This document shows positions 20,567 to 29,299 of a DNA stretch of 64,000 nucleotides, in pieces. The position numbers and the translations under genes were made by a program. Source of the DNA: Kitasatospora sp. MAP12-44 (GTDB taxonomy: Bacteria; Actinomycetota; Actinomycetes; Streptomycetales; Streptomycetaceae); the NCBI RefSeq assembly GCF_029892095.1, contig NZ_JARZAE010000004.1, positions 7,192,001-7,256,000 on the forward strand. Reading direction: 5' to 3'. The number at the start of each line of letters is the position of its first letter. The stretch's first letter is position 1. Below the pieces are notes generated by a model that saw nothing but the letters and a program-made list of their open reading frames with translations, was not told where the DNA came from and made no database searches.

Positions 20567-22078
20567 ATGCTGCTGGAGCCGTTGCCGCCTGCCTCACCCC
20601 GGCCCTGGGAACTGCTGCGGTTCCCACCCGCCCGGGCCGCCCGGCTCGCCGCTTTCAACGGGTGGGTCGGGCCCGCACTGGTCACCCTGCTCGCGGGGGT
20701 GCTGCGGTTCGGCTACCTCGGCAGTCCGCGCGCCGTGGTGTCCGACGAGACGTACTACGCCAAGGACGCCTGGTCCCTGCTGCGTTACGGCTACGAGGGG
20801 ACCTGGAGCGCGGGCGCCGACGCCGATCTGCTGGCCAGTCCGCAGCACATCGACCTCAGCTCGGCGCCGGAGTTCATCGCCCACCCGCCGGTCGGCAAGT
20901 GGATGATCGCGCTCGGCGAGGCGATGTTCGGCCTGACGCCGTTCGGTTGGCGCTTCGTGCCGGCCCTGCTCGGCACGCTCTCGGTGCTGATGCTCTGCCG
21001 GATCGGGCGCCGGCTGCTGCGCTCCACCGCGTGGGGCTGCCTGGCCGGACTGCTGCTGACCCTGGACGGTCTGCACTTCGTGATGAGCCGCACCGCGCTG
21101 CTGGACATCGTGCTGATGTTCTGGGTGCTCGCCGCGTTCGGCTGCCTGCTGATCGACCGGGACGCCTTCCGTACCCGGCTGGCCACCGGCGGCGACCAAG
21201 AGGCCTGGCGGCCTTGGCGGTTGGCCGCCGGCGTCTGCCTGGGGCTGGCCTGCGGGAGCAAGTGGAGCGGGGTCTGCTCGCTGGCCGTGTTCTGCCTGCT
21301 GACCGTGCTCTGGGACGTGGGCACGTTCCGGGCGGCGGGCCTGCGCCGACCATGGCGGTTCGCCCTGCGCCGCGAGGCGCTGCCCGCGTTCGCCTCGCTG
21401 GTCCCGGTCGCGCTGGCGACGTATGTGGCCTCCTGGACGGGCTGGCTGCTGGCCCACGGCGGCTATGGGCGGGACTGGGCGACGGGCCAGGACCTCTCCG
21501 GGGCAGGCCTGTTGGGCACCTGGGTGCCCGGGCCGCTGCTCAGCCTGATCCACTACCACGAGGAGATGTGGGGCTTCCACGTCACGCTCTCGGCGGTGTG
21601 CGGGGCGCGGGGGTGCGCGCGGGAGGTCCCCGCGCTCGGCACGCCGCTGCTGTGGTGGACGGCGCTGATCGCGCTCGGATATCTGCTGCACCGGCTGCTG
21701 CTGCGGCGCGACTGGCGGGCGGGCGCGGTGCTGGCGGCGGTGGCGGCGGGGTATCTGCCGTGGCTCCTGTACCAGGGGCGGACGCTCTTCTCCTTCTACA
21801 CGGTCGAGTTCGTGCCGTTCCTGTGCCTGGCGGTGGCGATGCTGCTGGCGGACCTGGGGGCGGTGCGAGCCGTAGGTGCGCCGGGTGCGCTGGGTTCGCC
21901 GGGTGCGTTGGGGGCGCTGGGTGCGCTGGGTTCGCGGCGGGCGGTGCGGCTGGTGGCGGTGGGCGTGCTGGTCCTCGCGGTGGCCGCCGACTTCGCCTGG
22001 TTCCTGCCGCTCTACACCGGGCAGGCCGAGTCGACCACGGCCTGGGAGAGCCGCATCTGGTTCGACAGCTGGATCTGA
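20567..22078 (+). CDS. Protein O-mannosyltransferase (GT39)
   Basis: This multispanning enzyme transfers mannose from polyprenyl-phosphate-mannose to Ser/Thr of secreted proteins. From ATG 20567 it is 503 residues. The essential DE pair is at residues 60-61 in VSDETYYAKDAW, and HPPVGKWMIALGE follows, both diagnostic of bacterial Pmt. Ten or so hydrophobic segments fill the rest. A low-complexity loop of Gly-Ala-Leu repeats (GALGSPGALGALGALGS) sits near residue 445, encoded by short tandem repeats around 21880-21930. No glycosylation partner gene is adjacent; the organism may have another pmt at the usual locus. Confidence 0.88.
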   Translation: MLLEPLPPASPRPWELLRFPPARAARLAAFNGWVGPALVTLLAGVLRFGYLGSPRAVVSDETYYAKDAWSLLRYGYEGTWSAGADADLLASPQHIDLSSAPEFIAHPPVGKWMIALGEAMFGLTPFGWRFVPALLGTLSVLMLCRIGRRLLRSTAWGCLAGLLLTLDGLHFVMSRTALLDIVLMFWVLAAFGCLLIDRDAFRTRLATGGDQEAWRPWRLAAGVCLGLACGSKWSGVCSLAVFCLLTVLWDVGTFRAAGLRRPWRFALRREALPAFASLVPVALATYVASWTGWLLAHGGYGRDWATGQDLSGAGLLGTWVPGPLLSLIHYHEEMWGFHVTLSAVCGARGCAREVPALGTPLLWWTALIALGYLLHRLLLRRDWRAGAVLAAVAAGYLPWLLYQGRTLFSFYTVEFVPFLCLAVAMLLADLGAVRAVGAPGALGSPGALGALGALGSRRAVRLVAVGVLVLAVAADFAWFLPLYTGQAESTTAWESRIWFDSWI

Positions 22079-22122
22079 CTGTCAGTCTGGACAAACGGAC
22101 CGGTGCGGCAGAGGGTGATCCC

Positions 22123-23094
22123 ATGGAGTTCACCCGACTCGGCCGTACCGGCCTCAGCGTCTCGCGCCTCTGCCTGGGCACCATGAACTTCGGCCCGCAC
22201 ACCGAAGAGGCCGACGCACACCAGATCATGGACGTCGCACACGAGCAGGGCATCAACTTCTTCGACACCGCCAACGTCTACGGCTGGGGTGAGAAGAAGG
22301 GCCGCACCGAAGAGATCATCGGCAGCTGGTTCGCCCAGGGCGAGGGCCGCCGCGAGCGGACGGTCATCGCCACCAAGCTCTACGGCGACATGGGGGACTG
22401 GCCCAATGAGGGCAAGCTCTCCGCGCTGAACATCCGCCGCGCCGTGGACGCCAGCCTGCGGCGCCTGCGGACCGACTACATCGACATCTACCAGATGCAC
22501 CACGTCGACCGGGCCACGCCGTGGGAGGAGATCTGGCAGGCCATGGAGGTCCTGGTCAACCAGGGCAAGATCGTCTACGTCGGCTCCAGCAACTTCGCGG
22601 GCTGGCACCTGGCGCAGGCTCAGGAGAGCGCCAAGGCGCGCGGGTTCCTCGGGCTGACGAGCGAGCAGTCGCTCTACAACCTGCTGGAGCGCAGCATCGA
22701 GCTGGAGGTGCTGCCGGCCGCCGAGCACTACGGGATCGGGATCATCCCCTGGTCGCCGCTGCACGGGGGAGTGCTCGGCGGGGTGCTGCGCAAGGAGCGC
22801 GAGGGCATCCGACGGACGTCGGGCCGCGCCGCCGAGACGCTGGGCGCCCGGCGGGAGCAGATCGCCCAGTACGAGGACCTCGCCGCCGAACTCGGCCACG
22901 AGCCCGGCGACATCGCCCTCGCCTGGCTGCTCACCCGTCCCGCCGTCACCGCCCCGATCATCGGCCCGCGCACCCTGGACCAGCTGCACGCGGCGGTGCG
23001 GGCGACGGACGTGACGCTCGACCAGAAGACCCTCGATCGACTGGACGAGATCTTCCCGGGCCACCGCCCGGCCCCGGAGGACTACGCCTGGTAG
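22123..23094 (+). CDS. Aldo/keto reductase
   Basis: This 323-residue NADPH-dependent oxidoreductase belongs to the AKR TIM-barrel family. The catalytic tetrad is intact: Asp 48 and Tyr 53 in FFDTANVYGWG, Lys 85 in ATKLYG and His 126 in YQMHHVD. The NADP-binding motif appears late as IIGPRT. The start is ATG 22123 with GAGGG upstream. It resembles the AKR11/14-like general stress reductases; the physiological substrate is not evident. A 13-bp stem terminator follows, so it is monocistronic or ends a unit with pmt. Confidence 0.9.
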   Translation: MEFTRLGRTGLSVSRLCLGTMNFGPHTEEADAHQIMDVAHEQGINFFDTANVYGWGEKKGRTEEIIGSWFAQGEGRRERTVIATKLYGDMGDWPNEGKLSALNIRRAVDASLRRLRTDYIDIYQMHHVDRATPWEEIWQAMEVLVNQGKIVYVGSSNFAGWHLAQAQESAKARGFLGLTSEQSLYNLLERSIELEVLPAAEHYGIGIIPWSPLHGGVLGGVLRKEREGIRRTSGRAAETLGARREQIAQYEDLAAELGHEPGDIALAWLLTRPAVTAPIIGPRTLDQLHAAVRATDVTLDQKTLDRLDEIFPGHRPAPEDYAW

Positions 23095-23178
23095 GCACCT
23101 CGCGCCTGCCGTGCCTCTTCCCCTGCCCGCCCGGGCTGCTTGCTCTGCCCGTGCCTCCTGCCCCCCGTGCCGCACCTG

Positions 23179-23222
23179 TGGCCCCCGCACGCCGTCCCGC
23201 CGTCGACGTCGTGCGGGGGCCA
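23179..23222 (+). terminator. Hairpin terminator after aldo/keto reductase gene
   Basis: A perfect 13-bp inverted repeat (TGGCCCCCGCACG, 23179-23191, with 23210-23222) with an 18-base loop. The next ~250 bases to the ketosynthase gene are AT-richer than their surroundings and contain a second weaker hairpin (GAACACCG 23372-23379 / CGGTGTTC 23399-23406). No gene is visible there; it probably holds the ketosynthase promoter. Confidence 0.8.
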
Positions 23223-23471
23223 TCTGCGTGTCCCGCGGTGCTGGAACGGCCGGGTGGGGGCTCGTTCTAAATAAGTATCGGCGGTCCGGTTTTTGAATCG
23301 GAACCTGAGTAGCCGGCGGGAATTTGGTGATAACCCACTCTTGTATGGATGATCAACCACTGATGCAATAAGAACACCGCTGGCGATGCCCGCTGCCCCG
23401 GTGTTCCATCATTCAGGTGACTCGGTTATCGTGCGAGCGCTGCTGCCAACGGCAAAATAAGGGATCGCACA

Positions 23472-24758
23472 ATGAAAGATCGGTCGTACCTCGCTTACCG
23501 CCAGCCGAGAAGAGTGGTTGTCACCGGGGTGGGGGCGATTTCACCGCTGGGAGCGGATGCGGCCTCCACCTGGCGGGGCCTGCTGACCGGGGGTTGCGGG
23601 GTCCGGCAGCTGACCGGGCCGGAATTCGCCGGGCTCCCGGTGCGCATCGCGGCCACCGCGGCGGCCGAGCCGGCCGACCAGCTGACCCGCACCCAGGCGC
23701 GCACGGTGAGCCGCAATGCGCAGTTCGCGCTGCTGGCCGCCCGGGAGGCCTGGGCCGACGCGGGCTTCGGCCGCGTGGCGATCGGCGGCGGCGAGCTGGA
23801 CGCCAGGCGGGTCGGAGTGTCGATGGGCACCATCATCGGCGGAACCGGTGCGCTGGTCACGGCCGATCGGGTGCTGTCCGCGCGGGGGGCACGGTTCGTC
23901 TCGCCGCACACCGCACCGATGACGGTCCCCAGCGGCGCGGCGGCGCAGGTCGCGATCGACCTCGGCATCCGCGGCGAGGCGCGCACCGTGGTCTCCGGCT
24001 GCGCGTCGGGCGCCGAGGCGATCGGCGAGGCGATCGACCGGATCAGGCACGGCCGGCTGGACGTCGTGCTGGCCGGCGGTACCGAGGCGATGATCACCCC
24101 GGAGGTGCTGGCCGCGTTCGCGGCCATGCGCGCGCTGGCGCCGGGCACGGACGGGCTGCGGGCGGCGTCGCGGCCGTTCGACAAGGACCGCAGCGGCTTC
24201 GTCCTCGGTGAGGGCGCCGGGCTGCTGGTGCTGGAGGCCGAGGAGCACGCGCTGGCCCGCGGTGCGCGGATCTACTGCGAGGCGGCCGGCTGGGGCCTGT
24301 CCGTCGACGCCCACGACATGGCCGCGCCCCGGCCGGACGGCGAGGGCGTGATCGACGCGATACGCAAGGCGCTGGCCGACGCCGACGGCGAGGCGGCCGA
24401 CGTCGTGCACGTGAACGCGCACGCCACCGCGACCCTCAGCGGCGACGCGGCGGAGGCGGCGGCCCTGCGCACCGTCTTCGGCAGCGGGCTCGACGGCGTG
24501 CCGGTCACCGCGTCGAAAGGGGCGCTCGGCCATATGCAGGGAGCCGCCGGCGCGGTGGAGGCGATCGCCAGCGTGCTGACCCTGCACCACGGACTCATTC
24601 CGCCCACGGTCGGCTGCGAGAATCCCGACGACGGTATCGGGCTCGACATCGTCCTCGGCACCCCGCGGACGCTGGCGACGACCGGCGATCTCGTGCTCAG
24701 CAACTCCTATGGATTCGGCGGCCACAACGCCGTTCTCGCGTTCCGCCGCAGCGACTGA
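23472..24758 (+). CDS. Stand-alone beta-ketoacyl synthase (FabF-like)
   Basis: This 428-residue condensing enzyme has the thiolase fold of KAS II. The catalytic residues are Cys 177 in SGCASGAEA, His 317 in NAHATAT (usually NAHGTST), Lys 349 and His 354 in SKGALGHMQGAAG, so the elongating triad is intact. The start is ATG 23472 after a 375-base AT-richer leader. No acyl carrier protein, ketoreductase or acyltransferase is adjacent, so it is either a spare fatty acid enzyme or a remnant or satellite of a type II polyketide or aryl polyene system. The GCAS active site differs from the TACAT/CSSG of many primary FabF, so a specialised substrate is possible. Confidence 0.88.
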   Translation: MKDRSYLAYRQPRRVVVTGVGAISPLGADAASTWRGLLTGGCGVRQLTGPEFAGLPVRIAATAAAEPADQLTRTQARTVSRNAQFALLAAREAWADAGFGRVAIGGGELDARRVGVSMGTIIGGTGALVTADRVLSARGARFVSPHTAPMTVPSGAAAQVAIDLGIRGEARTVVSGCASGAEAIGEAIDRIRHGRLDVVLAGGTEAMITPEVLAAFAAMRALAPGTDGLRAASRPFDKDRSGFVLGEGAGLLVLEAEEHALARGARIYCEAAGWGLSVDAHDMAAPRPDGEGVIDAIRKALADADGEAADVVHVNAHATATLSGDAAEAAALRTVFGSGLDGVPVTASKGALGHMQGAAGAVEAIASVLTLHHGLIPPTVGCENPDDGIGLDIVLGTPRTLATTGDLVLSNSYGFGGHNAVLAFRRSD

Positions 24759-24900
24759 ACGGGGCTGGAGCGGCCGACGAGGAATCCGGTCGGAAACCAG
24801 CCGGGATCAAACCAGCCGGGAATCAAACATATCCATCGGTTTTCGACCCGCGGAACCACAGCCCCTGGGATTGCTCCCGGCCGCCCCGGCGTCCGGCCGG

Positions 24901-25755
24901 CTACCGATTCACCGGCGGCATCGCAAGCGGGTTGATCGGCATCTGCTCACGACAGATCGCCGCGATCGGCGTCAAGACGGCAGTCAGGCGTTCGAGTTCG
25001 TCGTGCGGCAGGCCCTCCCACACTCGGCCGGCGGCCAGGTCGGTGGCGGCCTCGACGGACCGGTGCCGGATCCGGCCGAGCTCGGTGACCGCCCCCTGCG
25101 CCGTCAGCCAGCCTCGCTCGACCAGCCGCGCCGCCGCGCCCTCCCACTCCGTGTCCGTCCAGCCGCGCAGCGGCTGGAGCACCTCGCGGCTGGCGGCCAG
25201 CGCGCAGTGGAGCACCGGCGCCTCGCAGCCGTCCAGCCCGGCCGCGACCAGCGCGGCCACATGGCCGTCCCCGCGGTGCTCGCGCAGTACGGTCGCGGCC
25301 TGCCACAGCCGCCCGTACACGTCCGCAGGCCGGGGGAGCGCGGCGTTGGCGGCGGCCAGCACCCGGCCGGCGCAGTCCAACCGGGCCACCGCCTCCTCCA
25401 GTGCGGTCGCCGCCGACTCGACCTGCTCCCACTTCACCGGCTCCAGCATTCGGGCCAGCGCCGCCGCCGAGCCCTCGGTCCGGGCGGCCAGCGCCTGCTC
25501 GGGGCTCGCGCGCGTCCACACCTCCGGCAGGGCGCGCTCGACCATCGCCGGGGCGAAACTGAAGAACGCGGCGATCACCGGCGGCGCGTCCACCGCGCCC
25601 AGCGGAGCCGAGCGGCCGGCGAAGTAGCCGCGCCAGCCGCCGTCCAGCCCGGCCGCCTCGAAGACCGCCCGACTCTCGGGTTGGAGGAACGTGACGGCGT
25701 ACACCGGCTCGAAGAGCCGCCACAGCGCGCGGGCGGGGTGGACGGGATCGGACAT
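24901..25755 (-). CDS. SCO6745-family protein
   Basis: The 284-residue product matches, from memory, the actinobacterial SCO6745 family of helical, winged-helix-like proteins of unknown function. Characteristic segments are RALWRLFEPVYAVTFLQPES at the N-terminus and GYFAGRSAPLG at residues ~43-53. The C-terminal half (ARLVERGWLTAQGAVTELG) reads like a MarR-type winged helix with a wing. It is convergent with the ketosynthase gene and divergent from rpe. The 142-base gap to the ketosynthase has a short direct repeat (AAACCAGCCGGGA twice). Function unknown. Confidence 0.75.
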   Translation of the reverse strand: MSDPVHPARALWRLFEPVYAVTFLQPESRAVFEAAGLDGGWRGYFAGRSAPLGAVDAPPVIAAFFSFAPAMVERALPEVWTRASPEQALAARTEGSAAALARMLEPVKWEQVESAATALEEAVARLDCAGRVLAAANAALPRPADVYGRLWQAATVLREHRGDGHVAALVAAGLDGCEAPVLHCALAASREVLQPLRGWTDTEWEGAAARLVERGWLTAQGAVTELGRIRHRSVEAATDLAAGRVWEGLPHDELERLTAVLTPIAAICREQMPINPLAMPPVNR

Positions 25756-26003
25756 CGGGAGACCTTCCTCGGAGGAGCTTGCCGGCTGGACGGGCAGCTC
25801 GGCTGGACGGGGACGGCCCGGTGGGCAACTGGCGGCCGCTCAGGTGCTGATGACCACGGCGGCGGCCTCGGTAACCCCGACCGGGGTGTGATGGCGGTCA
25901 CCCGAGGGTCAGGGCGTGCGGTTACCGGCGACGCGGCGCGGGATGATGGGACGAGGCACCGTCTCCCGCGGCGCCCCAGCCCTCGCGCGAAGGTAGTTCG
26001 GTC

Positions 26004-26687
26004 ATGGCCCAGATCAACCCCAGCATCCTGTCCGCGGACTTCGCACGGCTCGCCCAGGAGGCCGAGGCCGTGCGCGGGGCCGACTGGCTGCACGTCGACG
26101 TGATGGACAACCACTTCGTCCCCAACCTCACGCTCGGCGTGCCGGTGGTGGAGTCGCTGGCCCGGGCCACCGACATCCCGCTCGACTGCCACCTGATGAT
26201 CGACCAGCCGGACCGCTGGGCCCCGCAGTACGTCGAGGCCGGCGCCGGCTCGGTCACCTTCCACGTCGAGGCCGCTGCCGCACCCGTCCGACTGGCCCGG
26301 GAGATCCGCGCCAAGGGCGCCCGCGCGGCGATGGCGCTGCGGCCGGCCACGCCGATCGAGCCGTACGAGGACCTGCTGCCCGAGCTGGACATGATCCTGA
26401 TCATGACCGTCGAGCCGGGCTTCGGCGGCCAGGCCTTCCTCGACATCATGCTGCCCAAGATCCGCCGGACCCGTGAGCTGATCTCCAAGCGCGGCCTGGA
26501 GCTGTGGCTCCAGGTGGACGGCGGCGTGTCGGCCGCCACCATCGAGCGCTGCGCCGAGGCCGGCGCGGACGTCTTCGTGGCCGGCTCCGCCGTGTACGGC
26601 GCCGCCGACCCGGCGCAGGCGGTGCGCGGCCTGCGGGCCCAGGCCGAGGCGGCCACCGCGGGCGCGCCGTGGGCCTGCGCGCACTGA
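26004..26687 (+). CDS. rpe: Ribulose-phosphate 3-epimerase
   Basis: Rpe interconverts ribulose-5-phosphate and xylulose-5-phosphate in the pentose phosphate pathway. The 227-residue TIM barrel starts AQINPSILSADFARLAQEAE. It has the metal-binding HVDVMDNHFVPNLTLG segment, HLMI, the flexible MTVEPGFGGQ loop and the phosphate-binding QVDGGVSAATI. ATG 26004 is supported by alignment with the family N-terminus. The 248-base upstream gap from the divergent SCO6745-like gene holds no other gene. Confidence 0.97.
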   Translation: MAQINPSILSADFARLAQEAEAVRGADWLHVDVMDNHFVPNLTLGVPVVESLARATDIPLDCHLMIDQPDRWAPQYVEAGAGSVTFHVEAAAAPVRLAREIRAKGARAAMALRPATPIEPYEDLLPELDMILIMTVEPGFGGQAFLDIMLPKIRRTRELISKRGLELWLQVDGGVSAATIERCAEAGADVFVAGSAVYGAADPAQAVRGLRAQAEAATAGAPWACAH

Positions 26688-26752
26688 CTGCGCTGTACTG
26701 AGTCCGTTGCACGGACCAGCGGTTGAAGCGCCGTCAGCTACCGTGGGACCTT

Positions 26753-27712
26753 GTGAGCAACCTTGATCTCAAGCCCACCGCCACCCTCTGCGGCGGCGAC
26801 GCGAGCGCCGGACCGGTACGCGAGCTGCTGACCGGCCGGACCGTCCAACTCGGCGAAAGCACCCAGGTCCGCCGACTGCTGCCGACCATGTCCCGGCGCA
26901 TGGTCGGCGCCTGGTGCTTCGTCGACCACTACGGTCCCGACGACATCGCCGACGAGCCCGGCATGCAGGTGGCCCCGCACCCGCACGCCGGCCTGCAGAC
27001 GGTCAGTTGGCTGCACGACGGCGAGGTGCTGCACCGCGACAGCCTGGGCAGCCTGCAGACCATCCGCCCGCGCGAGCTCGGCCTGATGACCTCGGGCCGG
27101 GCGATCTCGCACTCCGAGGAATCCCCGCGCGACCACGCCCGCCTGCTGCACGGCGCGCAACTCTGGGTCGCCCTGCCGGACGCCCACCGGCACACCGTGC
27201 CCACCTTCGAACACCACGCCCAGCTCCCCGTGGTGACGGCGCCCGGCCTGCACGGCACCGTGATCCTGGGCGAGCTGGACGGCGCCGCCTCAGCCGGCAC
27301 CACCTTCACCCCCCTGGTCGGCGCCGACCTCACCCTCGCCGAGGGCGCCACGGCCGCACTCCCGCTGCGGCCCGAATTCGAGTACGCCGTCCTGGCGATG
27401 ACCGGCAGCGTCGACGTGGACAACGTCCGCGTCGAACCCGGCTCGATCCTCTACCTCGGCTGCGGCCGCCGCGAACTCCCCCTACGGGCCCGCACCGACA
27501 GCTCCATCCTCCTGCTGGGCGGCGAGCCGTTCGCGGAGGAGATCGTCATGTGGTGGAACTTCATCGGCCGATCCAGTGAGGAGATCGTACAGGCACGATC
27601 CGACTGGATGGAAGGGTCCAGGTTCGGCGAGGTACACGGCTACGACGGGCAGCGGCTGTCGGCGCCTACGTTGCCCTCGGTGCCGATGAAGCCACGGGGA
27701 AGGGCTGGTTGA
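26753..27712 (+). CDS. Pirin-family protein; 3' end is the island insertion point
   Basis: This 319-residue bicupin matches pirin proteins, iron-binding cupins, some with quercetinase activity. The metal ligands are visible: His 76 and His 78 in HPHAG, and His 120 with Glu 122 in SHSEES. I start it at GTG 26753 (MSNLDLKPT); TTG 26723 is a longer alternative. The last 54 residues, from Met 266, lie in a sequence repeated 30 kb downstream at 57556. Six of the first 33 bases of the two copies differ, mostly silently, as if the distal copy came from another lineage's pirin. The reading frame here is intact, as expected when an element restores the 3' end on integration. Confidence 0.9.
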   Translation: MSNLDLKPTATLCGGDASAGPVRELLTGRTVQLGESTQVRRLLPTMSRRMVGAWCFVDHYGPDDIADEPGMQVAPHPHAGLQTVSWLHDGEVLHRDSLGSLQTIRPRELGLMTSGRAISHSEESPRDHARLLHGAQLWVALPDAHRHTVPTFEHHAQLPVVTAPGLHGTVILGELDGAASAGTTFTPLVGADLTLAEGATAALPLRPEFEYAVLAMTGSVDVDNVRVEPGSILYLGCGRRELPLRARTDSSILLLGGEPFAEEIVMWWNFIGRSSEEIVQARSDWMEGSRFGEVHGYDGQRLSAPTLPSVPMKPRGRAG

Positions 27713-28088
27713 CCTGGGCTTATATGCCTGGAGCTTCGGCCTGTGGTGCGCTTCGTGGAGTGCCGCTCGGTGCGCTGGGGGCTCCTCGGGAGCCTCCACC
27801 GCGATGGCCTATCGGCCTTCTGGGCGTCAACCTGCCAGTAGCGCGGGAGTCGCGAGTGTGGCCTTCTGTGACAGGCTTTAGTCAGACTAATGCTGACCAA
27901 TGCTGACTTCTCTGATGTGCCGTCAGCCAAATTGGTCTAGATCAATGCGATCGGCTTGCCTGAGTTGGGATGTCGTGGGCGGGCCGGTCAGAGGTGACTG
28001 ATGGTAGTCATCGTTCGAGTGTGGGGCTGATGTGGCGATGGTCGCGACAGGCCTGTGCTAAGGCTGGCCGAAGTGGTCACGTCGGCGC
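27548..28088 (+). repeat. Left 0.54 kb direct repeat (probable attL region)
   Basis: This segment recurs at 57556-58094 in the same orientation. Aligned by eye there are about 20 mismatches and one 2-base gap over ~540 bases. The longest identical block is 27602-27715 (114 bp), within the pirin 3' end, and is the best candidate for the crossover core. Downstream of the pirin stop the repeat is non-coding and includes the short direct repeat AATGCTGACC AATGCTGACT near 27889. I read it as the left attachment junction of an integrated island. Confidence 0.85.
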
Positions 28089-28178
28089 TTCTAGGGTCTG
28101 GGTCGCGTCGGCGGGGAGCACGAGCTCGCCGCGGCCGATCTGCTGACAAGGGCGGACCACCCCCGCGTCCGCGGGGAT

Positions 28179-28290
28179 TCAAGCGTCGCTGCTTCCCTCC
28201 TTCCGGGCATGGCGCAGCACGACGACGCCGCCGACCGGTCGGACGTCGATCAGCTTCATCCGTCGGGTGCTGCCGCCCGAAAACTGGACC
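28179..28290 (-). pseudogene. Possible C-terminal coding fragment, unidentified
   Basis: Reading the minus strand, a frame ending at TGA (28179-28181) encodes a plausible protein tail with VQFSGGSTRRMKLIDVRPVG and then VVVLRHARK. No start or recognisable domain is present and the sequence upstream looks non-coding. It lies just inside the left repeat of the island and may be the remnant of a truncated gene. The rest of 28089-28503 shows no gene. Confidence 0.25.
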
Positions 28291-28503
28291 GTGGGACGAA
28301 GCGCGGGGCGGCCGAGTCCCCGGAGAGCAGGGCGCCAGCGGCCTGGGGGCGGATGCTCAGGAGCTGCTGCTCACCGTCGCCCGGGTCACCGACTCCGAGC
28401 TCCCGACACGCTGCTCGTCCTGTCGTCGCGTATTCCGTGTGCGCTCACGCCTGTCTGTCTGGGAGTCTGTAGATAGTAGTGCGCCACCTGGGAGTTGAGG
28501 GAG

Positions 28504-29022
28504 ATGACCTTGGGGTACGGGGTGCAATTCACGCGTAGCGAGGCGCCGTCGGACGAGTTCCGCGACAGCGTCGGCGAGATCCTCGGCAAGAGTCGCCTGT
28601 TCGCGCTGGCCACGGTCGGGGCGGCGGCGGGGGCGCACGCCAACACCGCCTTCTTCGCCGTGGACGACGGGCTGTCGTTGTACTTCGTCAGTGAGCGCAC
28701 CACGCTGCACAGTCGCAACATCGACACCGATCCGCGCGCGGCGGCGACGGTGTTCTGTGAAGCACCGCTGTACGGCGAGCAGTTGCAGGGGCTTCAGCTG
28801 TTCGGGCGGGTGGAGGAGTGCGATGGCGCGGTCCTCGCCCACGCGCTGGAGGTGTACCAGGGGCGCTTTGCGGAGTTCGCCCAGGATCCGGAGCTTCACG
28901 AGCGCTTCCGTGCCGGTACGGCTCCGTCGGCCCTGTACCGCTTTCGGGTGGAGTCGCTAACGCTCCTGGACGAGCCCCGCTTCGGGCGGCGCAACTACAT
29001 CAGCGCGACGGTCGCCCGGTAG
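28504..29022 (+). CDS. Pyridoxamine 5'-phosphate oxidase-fold flavin protein
   Basis: The 172-residue product has the split-barrel FMN-binding fold: FALATVGAAAGAHANTAFFA (first strands), then LYFVSERTTLHSRNI and the central VFCEAPLYGEQLQGLQLFGR. Members include PNPOx-like, F420-dependent and haem-utilisation proteins, so the substrate is open. I chose ATG 28504 (GGAG about 8 bases upstream); TTG 28495 is also in frame. It is the first complete gene inside the island. Its stop abuts that of a convergent small gene. Confidence 0.75.
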   Translation: MTLGYGVQFTRSEAPSDEFRDSVGEILGKSRLFALATVGAAAGAHANTAFFAVDDGLSLYFVSERTTLHSRNIDTDPRAAATVFCEAPLYGEQLQGLQLFGRVEECDGAVLAHALEVYQGRFAEFAQDPELHERFRAGTAPSALYRFRVESLTLLDEPRFGRRNYISATVAR

Positions 29023-29223
29023 TCACGGGGCGGTCGGCTGCTCGGGTTCGTCGATCTCGGGGACGTCGACGTTGGCGAAGACAGCGAGGCTATCGGCCGG
29101 GTCGACGGCGTCCGCAAGGCGCCGCAGTTCGGCGAGCACGCGGGCGTCGTCGGCGGCGAGTTGCCCGTTCTGAAGCTGCTGTACCCAGTCCGCGGGAAGC
29201 GCGGGCTGTCCGGTCTCGGCCAT
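29023..29223 (-). CDS. Small acidic protein of unknown function
   Basis: A 66-residue acidic product rich in Ala, Asp and Pro, with a helical centre (DDARVLAELRRLADAVD). It ends one base from the convergent PPOX-fold gene and lies divergent to the aldolase gene, 76 bases away. It has plausible codon use and an ATG start (complement of 29221-29223) but no recognised domain. It could be a small regulator or antitoxin-like protein; no assignment is made. Confidence 0.5.
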   Translation of the reverse strand: MAETGQPALPADWVQQLQNGQLAADDARVLAELRRLADAVDPADSLAVFANVDVPEIDEPEQPTAP

Positions 29224-29299
29224 CGGCGTACCCCTGGTGATCGTGGCGGCGGCGGTGCGTGATCCAGGCTATCCACGGAGTGCTCGGGAGGGGACGCTA

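Noticed and set aside
28151..28180. CRISPR-like sequence GGACCACCCCCGCGTCCGCG followed by GGGA
   Set aside because: It resembles a type I-E repeat hairpin but occurs once, with no second copy, spacer or cas gene.
28504..29223. PPOX-fold and small acidic genes as a toxin-antitoxin pair
   Set aside because: They are convergent and the PPOX-fold protein has no toxin features; no support.
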